Assembly: GCA_025144245.1 (NCBI GenBank)
Contig: JALXXC010000012.1
Location: 1-60,547 of the forward strand
Direction of reading: 5' to 3'
DNA length: 60,547 nucleotides
DNA from: Corynebacterium sp. p3-SID1145
GTDB lineage: Bacteria > Actinomycetota > Actinomycetes > Mycobacteriales > Mycobacteriaceae
Position numbers and translations under genes: made by a program. Below the pieces are notes generated by a model. The model did no database searches. It was not told the DNA's origin and saw only the letters and a list, made by a program, of their open reading frames with translations. Shown one piece after another: positions 50,412-59,135 of this stretch; positions within the stretch are counted from its first letter, which is position 1; each line of letters begins with the position of its first letter.

Positions 50412-51452
50412 GTGAGCCCCGACAACGGTTCCCTCCCCGGCCGCGACTACCTCGCGCAATGGTCCATTTCCAGAGGCAATCTGCGCCGCTTCATCGAGGA
50501 GACCGCACTCCCGCCTATCGATGACGACCACCAGCGCGCCGCCGGTGAAGCTGCCGCCGAAGCCGCCATCGAAGAGACATTCGGGATCGGGATCGAGCAG
50601 TTCGCCACCGGAGTCGACTCCGTCTCCGGCGCCGCCGAGAACGCCGGCGGAATTCGCCTCACCCAGCCCGATCCCAACATCCCCCAACACACGAGCGCCG
50701 CCGCATTCTTCGATGTCGACAACACGCTCATCCAAGGTTCTTCCCTGATCCTGCTGGGCTACGAGCTCTTCCGCCGGAAATTCCTGACCCTGGGCGAGAT
50801 TTTCCCGTACCTCGTGGCGCAGATTCGTTACCGCGTCTTCGGCTCGGAGCTGCCCGACGCCATGGGCTCGGGGCGCGAAATGGCCCTCAACTTCGTCAAG
50901 GGCCAACAGGTCGACGCGCTCAAGGAAATGTGCAGCGATATCGTCGACGACCGGCTGATCGACCGCACCTACGCCGGCACCCGGGAGCTCGCCGCGATGC
51001 ACATCGCCGCCGGCGAGCAAGTCTGGCTCGTCTCCGCCACTCCAGTGCAGATCGGCCAGTTCCTCGCCGTGCGCCTAGGTTTCACCGGTGCCCTGGGCAC
51101 CGTCGCCGAAGAGGCCGGCGGTAAGTTCACCGGCCGCCTAGTCGGCGACATTCTCCACGGCCCCGGCAAAGCCCACGCTGTCGCCGCCCTCGCCGCGGTC
51201 CAAGGGCTCGACCTGTCCGAGTGCACCGCCTACTCCGATTCCGCCAACGACATCCCCATGCTGTCGATGGTGGGCACGCCCGTGGCGATCAACCCCGACC
51301 GCAAGCTGCGCAAGCACGCTGAAGAGCACGGCTGGCTGATCCGCGACTACCGCCCAGTCCGCCGCCTGCTGTTCAGCTGGCTCGCGCCCGCCGGCATCGC
51401 GGCGGCCGGCGCGGGAGCCTTCGTGTGGCGCCGCAAAAAGCGCCGCGGCTGA
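50412..51452 (+). CDS. HAD-IB family phosphatase (SerB1-like) with C-terminal membrane segment
   Basis: The 346-residue protein has motif I FFDVDNTLIQGSSLILLG (about residues 99-116), VWLVSATPVQIGQF (motif II) and the acidic motif AYSDSANDIPML near residue 277. It also has a membrane segment followed by basic residues at the end (WLAPAGIAAAGAGAFVWRRKK, in part). The start is GTG. This subgroup (HAD-IB) includes phosphoserine-phosphatase-like proteins; true serine synthesis is not assured. The N-terminal 90 residues are not part of the HAD core. Confidence 0.87.
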   Translation: MSPDNGSLPGRDYLAQWSISRGNLRRFIEETALPPIDDDHQRAAGEAAAEAAIEETFGIGIEQFATGVDSVSGAAENAGGIRLTQPDPNIPQHTSAAAFFDVDNTLIQGSSLILLGYELFRRKFLTLGEIFPYLVAQIRYRVFGSELPDAMGSGREMALNFVKGQQVDALKEMCSDIVDDRLIDRTYAGTRELAAMHIAAGEQVWLVSATPVQIGQFLAVRLGFTGALGTVAEEAGGKFTGRLVGDILHGPGKAHAVAALAAVQGLDLSECTAYSDSANDIPMLSMVGTPVAINPDRKLRKHAEEHGWLIRDYRPVRRLLFSWLAPAGIAAAGAGAFVWRRKKRRG

Positions 51453-51468
51453 CACCGGAACACCGCAA

Positions 51469-51523
51469 AGCGCCCGCTCTCACCCCCATCTCCCGTATCG
51501 GGGGCTTGGGCGGAGCGGGCGCT
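51469..51523. terminator. Convergent terminator between the HAD gene and bS22 gene
   Basis: AGCGCCCGCTC (51469-51479) pairs perfectly with GAGCGGGCGCT (51513-51523). Inside it CCCCC (51483-51487) and GGGGG (51500-51504) can pair. Both genes end near it; the minus-strand reading has TTTG after the stem. Confidence 0.65.
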
Positions 51524-51544
51524 GAGTGAAGCTGTGGGCGTGCT

Positions 51545-51646
51545 TTACTTGCCCAGCTTGCGACGCTGAACGCGGGTGCGACGCAGCATCTTGCGGTGCT
51601 TCTTCTTGGACATGCGCTTACGGCGCTTCTTGATCACAGAACCCAT
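51545..51646 (-). CDS. 30S ribosomal protein bS22 (33 residues)
   Basis: This tiny Lys/Arg-rich protein reads [19 protein letters not shown] followed by [12 protein letters not shown] at the end. The sequence is nearly identical to the actinobacterial bS22 (COX24/AURKAIP1-like) that sits near the ribosomal decoding centre. It is easily missed because of its size. Gene order (bS22, BldC-like regulator, proC) matches mycobacteria. Confidence 0.95.
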   Translation of the reverse strand: MGSVIKKRRKRMSKKKHRKMLRRTRVQRRKLGK

Positions 51647-52032
51647 CAGGTTTCCTCACTTTTCGTCTGTCGTACGTACAGTTCCCTACCGCATCCGCCA
51701 CCTGCAACATGTTGTTCAGGGGCGCGCCCTGGGGTGCACTCCCGGGGCAGGACCGAGCGGAACACTCGGTGCGCGGCACGAATACCTGGAAAATTCTACC
51801 GGCCTGGCTAGGCGAAACCAAAAAGCGGCCCCTTCCCACCCCGCCGGCACGGCCCCAGAACATGTACAAGCGGCGGTCCGCACCAGATGCCTTGAAAAAA
51901 TCGGTCGCACTCCCCGCGGTCTTATCCGGGAAACCCCGCAACCTGCACTTGCGCAAAGTGCTACCGCAAGGGCTGAGCGACTTCTTCAGGAGTCGGCGCG
52001 GACCGCCGCCTTTCGGCCGGACGGCCGTGAAG
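51647..52032. other. Non-coding stretch between bS22 and the BldC-like gene
   Basis: About 386 bases with no frame I can credit as a gene. Overlapping frames exist in several directions but lack any family-like sequence. It presumably contains the bS22 promoter and leader. In mycobacteria the regulator and bS22 genes are much closer together. Confidence 0.5.
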
Positions 52033-52224
52033 TTATCCCACGTCGTAGACGGAGGACTCCAGGTACTCGCTGACAGCCGACTCGTTCACGCGGAACGAAC
52101 GGCCCACGCGCACTGCCGGCAGCTCACCGGAGTGGACGAGGCGGTAGACCGTCATCTTGGAAACACGCATGATTTCCGCAACTTCGGCCACGGTCAGGAA
52201 CTTGCCTTTATCTTCATTTGCCAT
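52033..52224 (-). CDS. MerR/BldC-like helix-turn-helix DNA-binding protein
   Basis: The 63-residue protein is a single excisionase-type winged helix-turn-helix: FLTVAEVAEIMRVSKMTVYR, then GELPAVRVGRSFRVNESAVSEYL. It is the homologue of the small regulator next to proC in mycobacteria (Rv0500A) and resembles BldC. Likely a transcription factor. Confidence 0.9.
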   Translation of the reverse strand: MANEDKGKFLTVAEVAEIMRVSKMTVYRLVHSGELPAVRVGRSFRVNESAVSEYLESSVYDVG

Positions 52225-52405
52225 GTGTTTTATCTACCTCCAGCACTGTGGCGCGCTGTAGGCTTCCCCTCCCACAGGACGAACACGCACGTGCCTTGAA
52301 CAGCCTAGCGTGAAACCCGTGCCACATGCGACTCAAAAGCTGGAAAACTTTAACTTTGTTCACAGGTCTTTCTCGGTCCCCTAGTGTCGCTAGTTCCGCT
52401 GCCAG
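52225..52405. other. Upstream region of the BldC-like gene
   Basis: The gap between proC and the regulator is about 300 bases. Its right part carries the proC terminator; the rest should hold the regulator promoter, but I see no convincing consensus elements or small gene. Confidence 0.45.
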
Positions 52406-52444
52406 CAAAAATGTCCCCACACACCTCGTGGGAGGCCGTGGGGA
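52406..52444 (-). terminator. Terminator downstream of proC
   Basis: TCCCCAC (52414-52420) pairs with GTGGGGA (52438-52444). On the minus strand it is followed by CATTTTTGC. An A-run on the other side would also suit termination of plus-strand transcripts. Confidence 0.65.
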
Positions 52445-52525
52445 AGAAAAATTTCATTGCCCGCCGCAACGCCGCAACAAGGTGCTGCGGCCCCGACTCC
52501 GGCGAGTGAGCGCGCCGACTGCGGC

Positions 52526-53341
52526 CTACTTGCCCATCTCCGCGGCGCGGTTCGCCGCCGCCTCGGTCGCCCGGTAGAACGCGCCGCGCACGCCGGACTC
52601 CTCGAGTTCGCGGATCGCTTTGACCGTCGTTCCGGCCGGGGAGCTCACCCCTGCGCGCAGCTCCACCGGCGTCTTGCCGGAGTGGGCCAGCATTGCTCCG
52701 GCACCTTCCGCGGTCGCGGATGCCAGCACCGTCGCGGTCTCGCGCGGCAGGCCCAGACCCACCGCGGAGTCGACCAAGGCCTCAGCGATGAGGAAGAAAT
52801 AGGCGGGGCCGGAGCCGGAGATGGCGGAGGCGGCGTCGATAAGCTTCTCGGGCACGACGACGACCTCTCCGGTCGCTCCTAGCAGATCCGTGACCAGCTC
52901 CTGCTGGTCCTCCTCCACGAAGCGGCCGAAGGAGACCACACACACGCCCTTGCCCACCTGCATCGGGGTGTTCGGCATGACACGTGCTAGCGGAGTGCCC
53001 GCGCTGTGCACCGCGTCCGACATGGCCTCGAGCGTCACACCCGCTGCCATGGACACGAGCACCGTCGAGGTGTCGTTCGCCGCGATGGCCTCCGACAATT
53101 CCTCGATCATCTCCGCGATCGCGTACGGCTTGACGCACAGGAAGCAAACCTCCGCGTCCGTGACCGCCTCGACGTTGTCGTCGGTGGTGATGACGCCGTA
53201 GCGCTGCGCGAGCTCCTCACGGCGGGCCTCCGTGCGGTTCGTCGCCGTGATGGTCTCCGGGTTGACGCCAGAAGAAACAAGGCCGGAAATCAGGGCTTCC
53301 CCGATGTTTCCGGCACCGATTACTGCGATTGAGGTGCTCAT
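52526..53341 (-). CDS. proC: Pyrroline-5-carboxylate reductase
   Basis: The 271-residue NAD(P)H enzyme makes L-proline from pyrroline-5-carboxylate. The N-terminal Rossmann motif is VIGAGNIGEALISGL. The family signature HSGKTPVELRAGVSSPAGTT (last third) and SGSGPAYFFLIAEAL are present. It is downstream of the 340-residue membrane gene in the same direction. Confidence 0.97.
   Translation of the reverse strand: MSTSIAVIGAGNIGEALISGLVSSGVNPETITATNRTEARREELAQRYGVITTDDNVEAVTDAEVCFLCVKPYAIAEMIEELSEAIAANDTSTVLVSMAAGVTLEAMSDAVHSAGTPLARVMPNTPMQVGKGVCVVSFGRFVEEDQQELVTDLLGATGEVVVVPEKLIDAASAISGSGPAYFFLIAEALVDSAVGLGLPRETATVLASATAEGAGAMLAHSGKTPVELRAGVSSPAGTTVKAIRELEESGVRGAFYRATEAAANRAAEMGK
52834..52844 (-). 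repeat. GCTTATCGACG 11-mer inside proC
   Basis: It encodes Leu-Ile-Asp (CTT ATC GAC) in KLIDAAS. Confidence 0.9.
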
Positions 53342-53393
53342 GCACCCAAGAGTGCCACAGCAGCCCCGCAGCGGGCCACTGGGGCGGAGAGGT

Positions 53394-54416
53394 TTAGACG
53401 ACCGAGACGAGTGCGGGCCCGAAGGTCATGGCAGCGCCGGCGAGCGCAGCGAGCGTCATCGTCAGCGCGTCACGGCCGGTCTTCATCGCGCGCACGAGCA
53501 GCACCACGCCACCCGTCACGGCGAGCGCCAGAACACCCACAAGCAGCGGGTTCAGCGACGTCCACAGGTACTGGAAGCCCAGGAACACCAGCACACCGAC
53601 AACCAGGCCGGCAAAGACGAGCAGCACCAGCATGATCGGGTTGACGCTGTTGTCTTCCTCGTACTCTTCGTGCACGTCGTCCGTGCGAACGGTTTCCTCC
53701 GGCAGGTGTTCTTCGCGCACGACAGGGGTTTCCTGCGTCGCTTCGATGTCGGAAGGCTCAGCGGCGGCACGCTTATCGACGTCCTCCCGCTCCTCCTTTA
53801 CTTCACGGTCCGGGCGGTCACCGAAATCGACCACACGGGTGATCGGTCCGGTCTGCTCCGTCTTCTTCGGCTGCGGGGCAACCGCCGTGAAGCTGCTGCG
53901 GGTCGCGGCCTCGGCCTGTGGCTTCGGCTGCTCTTTCTGCACCGGCGTCTCCGGCTTTACCGGTGTTTCCGGCTTCGGCGCAGGCTTCGACTCAGCCTTC
54001 GGTGCGGAGGTGGTCGCGGGCTTGGGCGCGGCGGGCTCTACCTTCACGGACGTGGACTGCTTCGCCTCGAGCTCAGATTCGGGCTTCGCGGAGGGCTTCG
54101 CGGTGGCCTCGGTGGGCTTGGCCGCTGCAGCAGGCTTTGCGGGTGTGACGGCAGGCTTTTTGGCCATTTCGGCAGGCTTAGGCTGAGCAGGCGCCTTGGG
54201 TGTGTCGGGCTTCTCCGGCTCGTCATCGATCGGGACGGAGGAGTGCTTCACCTCGGCGGGGCGGGCATCGACAGCCTTGAGCGAGCCGGTGAGCTCGGCG
54301 ACGGAGATGCCACCCTCGTCGAGGCTGCGGCGGCGACGGCGCCGGGGTTGGGCTTCCGGGTTCTCCTCTTGAGCCCGGGCCATCAACTCGGCCACAGTCA
54401 GCTGCTTATCGGCCAT
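53394..54416 (-). CDS. Lys/Pro/Ala-rich membrane protein (Rv0497-like)
   Basis: The 340-residue protein has a basic patch RRRRRRS near residue 25-31. A long low-complexity region follows (residues 60-255) with PKPE and PVKPETPV repeats, then three membrane segments (about 260-284, 289-308, 318-340). The family is known in actinobacteria next to ppx and proC, but without an assigned role. It begins 12 bases after ppx, so probably one transcript. The Thr/Ser-rich cytoplasmic part could be phosphorylated; this is inference. Confidence 0.75.
   Translation of the reverse strand: MADKQLTVAELMARAQEENPEAQPRRRRRRSLDEGGISVAELTGSLKAVDARPAEVKHSSVPIDDEPEKPDTPKAPAQPKPAEMAKKPAVTPAKPAAAAKPTEATAKPSAKPESELEAKQSTSVKVEPAAPKPATTSAPKAESKPAPKPETPVKPETPVQKEQPKPQAEAATRSSFTAVAPQPKKTEQTGPITRVVDFGDRPDREVKEEREDVDKRAAAEPSDIEATQETPVVREEHLPEETVRTDDVHEEYEEDNSVNPIMLVLLVFAGLVVGVLVFLGFQYLWTSLNPLLVGVLALAVTGGVVLLVRAMKTGRDALTMTLAALAGAAMTFGPALVSVV
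53771..53781 (+). repeat. GCTTATCGACG 11-mer inside the Rv0497-like gene
   Basis: It encodes Val-Asp-Lys (GTC GAT AAG) in EDVDKRAAA, within the disordered region. Confidence 0.9.
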
Positions 54417-54428
54417 CTCGTCGTCTCC

Positions 54429-55358
54429 TTAGTTCTGCCCTTTATCGATCTGCCTGAGAATTACGCCCTCGCGCAAAGCCCACGGACAGATTTCTAACTT
54501 ATCAAGATTAAGTGCACGCATCGCTGCTTCCGCAACGAGGGCACCCGCCACGATCTGGTGGGAGCGGTCCGAGCTGACACCTTCGAGCTCGGCGCGGTCC
54601 GACGCGGTCATGCGGGTGATGAATGCGATCAGCTGGCGCAGACCTGGTGCGGTCAGCGTGCGCTTCACGTGCGGGCCAGCCGACGACGGCGCCGAACCGG
54701 TCAGGCGCGCCAACGTGCGGAACGTCTTCGAGGTGCCCACGGCGAGGCCGGCTTCACCCTGGTCGAGAAAATCGTCCGCGACGGTGGAGAGCTCGGCGTC
54801 GATGTAGTCGCGCAGAGCGTTGACCTTCTTTTTTTCGGGAGGATCGGTGTCGAACCACTCGTGGGTGAGTCGGCCCGCACCCAGATCGAGGGAGACTGCC
54901 ACGTCGGGGACCTCGTCGGTGCCCGTGGACATTTCCAGCGAGCCGCCGCCGATATCCAGGTTCGTGATGCGGCCCGCGGACCAGCCGTACCAGCGGCGCG
55001 CAGCGAGGAACGTCAGGTGCGCCTCGTCCTGGCCGGACAGCACCTTCAGGCGGACTCCCGTCTTCTTCTCCACGTGGTCGAGCACATCGTCCGAATTCGC
55101 GGCTGAGCGTACTGCGGAAGTGGCGAAGGCGAGGAACTCCTCGCACTTCAGGTTGTCGGCCAGATCGGCCGCCTCCTGCACGGCGTCGGTCAGTTTCTTG
55201 ACGCCCTTGTCGTCGATCGCTCCGTTCTTGTCCAGCATCTCGACGAGCCGCAGGGGCTGTTTCCAGTCGCTCATGGGGGTCGGACGTCCACCGCTGCGGG
55301 CATCAACTGCCACGAGGTGGACAGTATTGCTGCCCACGTCCAATACACCTAGTCGCAC
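54429..55358 (-). CDS. ppx: Ppx/GppA-type exopolyphosphatase
   Basis: The 309-residue ASKHA-fold phosphatase has [16 protein letters not shown] at residues 4-19 and [14 protein letters not shown] near 147-160. It is of the short actinobacterial type without the C-terminal HD domain. The start is GTG. It degrades polyphosphate or guanosine pentaphosphate. Divergent, 34 bases away, is the Cys-rich gene. Confidence 0.92.
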   Translation of the reverse strand: MRLGVLDVGSNTVHLVAVDARSGGRPTPMSDWKQPLRLVEMLDKNGAIDDKGVKKLTDAVQEAADLADNLKCEEFLAFATSAVRSAANSDDVLDHVEKKTGVRLKVLSGQDEAHLTFLAARRWYGWSAGRITNLDIGGGSLEMSTGTDEVPDVAVSLDLGAGRLTHEWFDTDPPEKKKVNALRDYIDAELSTVADDFLDQGEAGLAVGTSKTFRTLARLTGSAPSSAGPHVKRTLTAPGLRQLIAFITRMTASDRAELEGVSSDRSHQIVAGALVAEAAMRALNLDKLEICPWALREGVILRQIDKGQN

Positions 55359-55392
55359 AGGCTCAACCCTAGACCGTCTACCGTGGTGCAGT

Positions 55393-56271
55393 GTGAATCA
55401 ACCTGTGTTTCTGGGGTTTCCGAAGAATTCTCCCGCCGGAAAATCGATCCGCGCCGGACGTGAATTGCCGCCGGATTTTCCGCGCGAATGGTTCGAATTC
55501 ATCCACCCCGACGACCCGCACCACTATTTCAGCATCGACCTGACGTGGCTGGAATCGACCTGGTCATGCCGCTTCGGCACCGCGCAGTGCCACGGCATCT
55601 CCGAGGACCTTCCGGTCGTCGGCTGTTGCATCCACGGTGCCTATCTTTCCGACGAGCACGACCGCGACGACCTCTACAACGCCGTGGCCGAAATGCCCTC
55701 GCGATTCTGGCAGCTGCGCCCCGACGACGTCGACAGCTACATCGCCGCCGCCGACCCGGTGGAACTCGAGCCGTGGCTGGAGTGGGACGACGATGAAGAG
55801 GAACCCTCGCTGAAAACCGCGGTGGTCGACGGAGCGTGCATCTTCGCCAACCGCCACGGCCACCCCACCGGACCCGGGTGCGCGCTGCACCAGTGGGCGA
55901 TGGCGGAGGGGCGCAACATCATCGGCTCGAAGCCGGAGGTGTGCTGGCAGGTGCCGTTCTCCCGGGAGGACGAATGGCAGGAGCGTAGCGACGGCCAAGA
56001 GATCCTGCGCACCACCATCGGCGAATACGACCGCCGGCAGTGGGGCGACGGTGGCGAGGACTTCGACTGGTGGTGCACCAACGACCCCGCCTGCCATTCC
56101 GGCAACAGCACACCGGTGTGGCAATCAATGCGGGACGAGCTGGTTCAGCTGATCGGCGAGAAGCCGTACGCGATCGTCGCAAAGCATTGCGAAGCGCGCG
56201 CGGCGGTGCCGACGGAAGCAAAGTCCGTGCATCCCGCGACTGCGGCAAAAGACACCACAGACGGGGTTTAG
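55393..56271 (+). CDS. Cysteine-rich conserved actinobacterial protein (Rv0495c-like)
   Basis: The 292-residue protein (GTG start) has clustered Cys/His: [40 protein letters not shown] with [17 protein letters not shown], and [12 protein letters not shown] near the C-terminus. This suggests a metal or iron-sulfur site, as in YkgJ-type proteins, but no cofactor can be proved. The gene neighbours ppx and regX3 as in mycobacteria. Its stop overlaps the regX3 stop by four bases on the opposite strand. Function unknown. Confidence 0.8.
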   Translation: MNQPVFLGFPKNSPAGKSIRAGRELPPDFPREWFEFIHPDDPHHYFSIDLTWLESTWSCRFGTAQCHGISEDLPVVGCCIHGAYLSDEHDRDDLYNAVAEMPSRFWQLRPDDVDSYIAAADPVELEPWLEWDDDEEEPSLKTAVVDGACIFANRHGHPTGPGCALHQWAMAEGRNIIGSKPEVCWQVPFSREDEWQERSDGQEILRTTIGEYDRRQWGDGGEDFDWWCTNDPACHSGNSTPVWQSMRDELVQLIGEKPYAIVAKHCEARAAVPTEAKSVHPATAAKDTTDGV

Positions 56272-56966
56272 GCCTCGAATTTGTAGCCCAGGCCGCGGAC
56301 GGTAATCAGCTGCTCTGGGCGCGACGGCTCCTGCTCGATCTTGGTGCGCAGGCGCTTGACGTGCACATCGAGCGTCTTGGTGTCGCCGACATAATCGGAG
56401 CCCCAGATGCGGTCGATGAGCTGGCTGCGGGTGAGCACGCGCCCCGCGTTGCGCATCAGGTACTCGAGCAGATCGAATTCCTTGAGCGGCATCGGCACGG
56501 GCGTGCCATCGACGAAGACGGTGTGGCGCTCGACATCGAGGCGGACACGGCCGCCCTCCAGAACATTCTCCGACTGTGCCTCGGCCTCCGGCTCGGACAC
56601 GTCGGAGCGCCGGCGCAGCACCGCGCGGATACGGGCGATGAGTTCGCGCGTGGAGTACGGCTTGGTCACGTAGTCGTCCGCGCCAAGTTCGAGGCCAACG
56701 ACCTTGTCGATCTCCGAGTCGCGCGCCGTGACCATGATGATCGGGACGTCGGATGTCGCGCGCAGCTTCTTGCACACGTCGGTTCCGGACATGCCGGGCA
56801 GCATCAGGTCAAGAAGGACGAGGTCGATGTCGTTCGCGGCGAATTCAGAAAGTGCGGCCTGGCCGTCGGCGGCGATGAGCGCCTCGAAGCCTTCTTTCTG
56901 CAGGAGGTAAGCAAGCGGATCTGCCAGCGATTCCTCATCCTCGACGATCAGGATGGTCGATGTCAT
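56268..56966 (-). CDS. regX3: OmpR-family response regulator (RegX3-like)
   Basis: The 232-residue protein has a receiver domain with Asp 53 ([13 protein letters not shown]), Lys in [11 protein letters not shown], and an OmpR-type winged helix at the C-terminus ([20 protein letters not shown]). It matches RegX3 of the SenX3-RegX3 phosphate-sensing pair in mycobacteria. The kinase gene lies 20 bases upstream, gpmA further upstream, in the same order as in mycobacteria. Confidence 0.9.
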   Translation of the reverse strand: MTSTILIVEDEESLADPLAYLLQKEGFEALIAADGQAALSEFAANDIDLVLLDLMLPGMSGTDVCKKLRATSDVPIIMVTARDSEIDKVVGLELGADDYVTKPYSTRELIARIRAVLRRRSDVSEPEAEAQSENVLEGGRVRLDVERHTVFVDGTPVPMPLKEFDLLEYLMRNAGRVLTRSQLIDRIWGSDYVGDTKTLDVHVKRLRTKIEQEPSRPEQLITVRGLGYKFEA

Positions 56967-56986
56967 GTTCGTGTCCTTAACCTTCT

Positions 56987-58264
56987 CTAGCCTTCTTTAT
57001 CCCTGATGCGCGCCACGACGCGTCCCACCGGGAACGACTTGTTCGGCTGCGTTTCGGAACCGTCCCCGCTTGAGGGGTTGCCGAGATCGGCGATCTCCGC
57101 CGGTACCACCGCAGAAGCTAGCTTCTCTGGGGCGAAGACCGGCAGTTCGATCGTGAACGTCGAGCCTGTTCCGAGCCGCGACCATAGTTTGATATTACCG
57201 CCATGGTTTGCCACCACATGCTTCACGATGGCCAATCCGAGCCCCGTGCCCCCGGTTTGCCGCGAACGCGCCTTATCGACGCGGAAGAAACGCTCGAAGA
57301 CCCGCTTCTGGTCTTCCGGAGCAATGCCGATGCCGCGGTCGGTGACGCGGATCAGCACCACCGAATCGCGGACGACTTTCTGGGTCACGGTGACCGGCTT
57401 GCCCTTCGGCGAATAGTTCACCGCGTTGGAAATCAGATTGGACAGCGCGGTGACCAACATGGACTTGTCGCCCATGACGTGGGTGTCGTGGCGCTCCCCG
57501 CGGGTGAGCTCGATCTCCTGCCCCTCGGCGGCGAGCTGGTTGCGCTCCACTGCCTCGTCGATGATGTCGTCGACGCGCACCGGCGCCATCTCTGGGAGTG
57601 CTTCGGCCCCCTGCAGCTTGGACAGGTTGATCAGATCCGCGATCATCGCGCCCATGCGGTGCGCTTCCCCCAGCAGCTTCTCACCGAAGTAGGTGACCAG
57701 CTCCGGATCGTCAGGGTCCTCGAGCAGCGCCTCGGCGAGCAGCGACATGCCGCCCACCGGGGTCTTCAACTCGTGGGAGACGTTAGCGACGAAATCGCGG
57801 CGCGCCGATTCCATGCGCACGTTTTCCGACTCGTCCGTGGAGTAGACAATGATGTAGTCGGTCTCCGACAACGTCAACGGCTGCACCACAGCGCTGACGT
57901 TGTTGACGCGGCTACCGGTCGACCGGTGCTTCAGGTTCATCTCCAGCACGCGGGCTTCTTTGTCCTCGAAGACCTTCTTGCCCACACCCCGCACCTCCGG
58001 GTTCAAGGTGCGGTCGTGGACGATGGACATGTGGTGCGCCGCGGCGTTCGACAGGATCACTTCACCCTTGCGCCCGACGACGGTGATGCCCGTCGGCGAA
58101 CCCTGGATGACCAAGTGCAGGATTTGGCTGACCGTGCGGACCTTCGTTTCTTCAGGGCCGGCCTGCGCACGGCTGCGCCCCCGCTGCCGCCGGAACTTGG
58201 CGGTTCCGGCGGCGGCGAAGCCGGCCACCAACGCTCCCGCGAGGAAGGCGTAGACAGCACTCAC
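56987..58264 (-). CDS. senX3: Sensor histidine kinase (SenX3-like)
   Basis: The 425-residue protein starts with one membrane segment (VYAFLAGALVAGFAAAGTAKF, in part) and then a PAS-like region (about 45-150). The HisKA domain has His in DFVANVSHELKTPVGG. The HATPase domain has NLISNAVNYSPKG, RVTDRGIGIAPEDQKR and GGTGLGLAIVKHVV. It partners RegX3. Phosphate signalling is inferred from the mycobacterial counterpart. gpmA precedes it by eight bases. Confidence 0.9.
   Translation of the reverse strand: MSAVYAFLAGALVAGFAAAGTAKFRRQRGRSRAQAGPEETKVRTVSQILHLVIQGSPTGITVVGRKGEVILSNAAAHHMSIVHDRTLNPEVRGVGKKVFEDKEARVLEMNLKHRSTGSRVNNVSAVVQPLTLSETDYIIVYSTDESENVRMESARRDFVANVSHELKTPVGGMSLLAEALLEDPDDPELVTYFGEKLLGEAHRMGAMIADLINLSKLQGAEALPEMAPVRVDDIIDEAVERNQLAAEGQEIELTRGERHDTHVMGDKSMLVTALSNLISNAVNYSPKGKPVTVTQKVVRDSVVLIRVTDRGIGIAPEDQKRVFERFFRVDKARSRQTGGTGLGLAIVKHVVANHGGNIKLWSRLGTGSTFTIELPVFAPEKLASAVVPAEIADLGNPSSGDGSETQPNKSFPVGRVVARIRDKEG
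57273..57283 (+). repeat. One-mismatch copy of the 11-mer inside senX3
   Basis: CCTTATCGACG differs only in the first base from GCTTATCGACG. It encodes Val-Asp-Lys (GTC GAT AAG) in RVDKARS, again with GAT instead of GAC. Confidence 0.7.
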
Positions 58265-58272
58265 GGAGTGGT

Positions 58273-59019
58273 CTACTTATTCCCCTGGTTGGCGACGGCG
58301 GCTGCGCCGGCCGCGGCGGCCTCGGGGTCGAGGTAGGTGCCGCCCGGGTTGGTGACGTTGCCGTCGGCGTCGAACTCGTAGACCAGCGGCATGCCCGTCG
58401 GGATGTTCAGGCCGGCGATCTCCTCGTCGGAGATGTTGTCGAGGTACTTCACCAGCGCGCGCAGGGAATTGCCGTGCGCGGCGAGCATGACGTTCTTGCC
58501 GGCGAGCACCTCCGGCAGCACAGAGTCGATGTAGTACGGCGTGAAGCGCTCGACGACGTCCTTCAGGCACTCGGTGCGCGGCACCTCGGGCAGGAAGGAG
58601 TAGCGCGGGTCGTCGGTCTGCGCGTACTCGTTGTCCGGGTCGATCTCCGGCGGCGGAGTGTCGTAGGAGCGGCGCCACTCCATGAACTGCTCCTCACCGA
58701 ATTCCTCGCGGATCTCAGTCTTGTTCAGGCCCTGCAGCTTGCCGTAGTGGCGCTCGTTGAGGCGCCAGTTGCGCTCGACGGGGATCCAGTGCCGGTCCGC
58801 CTCGTTCAGCGCGATATTGGCGGTGCGGATGGCGCGGCGCAGAAGCGAGGTGAAGACGATGTCGGGGAGGATCCCCTTCTCCTTCATCAGCTTGCCGGCG
58901 TTGACGGCTTCAGCTTCGCCTTTTTCGGTCAGGTCGACGTCGACCCAGCCGGTGAATTGGTTGGATTCGTTCCACTGGCTCTGTCCGTGGCGGACAAGGA
59001 TTAGCTTTCCGTTGCTCAT
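58273..59019 (-). CDS. gpmA: 2,3-Bisphosphoglycerate-dependent phosphoglycerate mutase
   Basis: The 248-residue glycolytic enzyme interconverts 3- and 2-phosphoglycerate. It has the phosphohistidine motif [20 protein letters not shown] and later [24 protein letters not shown] and [16 protein letters not shown] with the second His. It is the full-length dPGM type. It lies directly before senX3. Confidence 0.97.
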   Translation of the reverse strand: MSNGKLILVRHGQSQWNESNQFTGWVDVDLTEKGEAEAVNAGKLMKEKGILPDIVFTSLLRRAIRTANIALNEADRHWIPVERNWRLNERHYGKLQGLNKTEIREEFGEEQFMEWRRSYDTPPPEIDPDNEYAQTDDPRYSFLPEVPRTECLKDVVERFTPYYIDSVLPEVLAGKNVMLAAHGNSLRALVKYLDNISDEEIAGLNIPTGMPLVYEFDADGNVTNPGGTYLDPEAAAAGAAAVANQGNK

Positions 59020-59135
59020 GGTTCCAGCATGCCAGTTTCGTCTCTGGTCCGCTGTGGAACGCGTTCAACAGGAGCAACAGAACTCATAGACGAGATGCGC
59101 CACGGAAGGGACGAAAGTGTTCTACATTCACTTGT

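Noticed and set aside
51709..52299. 196-codon plus-strand frame over the BldC-like gene and upstream gap
   Set aside because: It is antisense to a recognised gene and its residues show no family pattern or start site.
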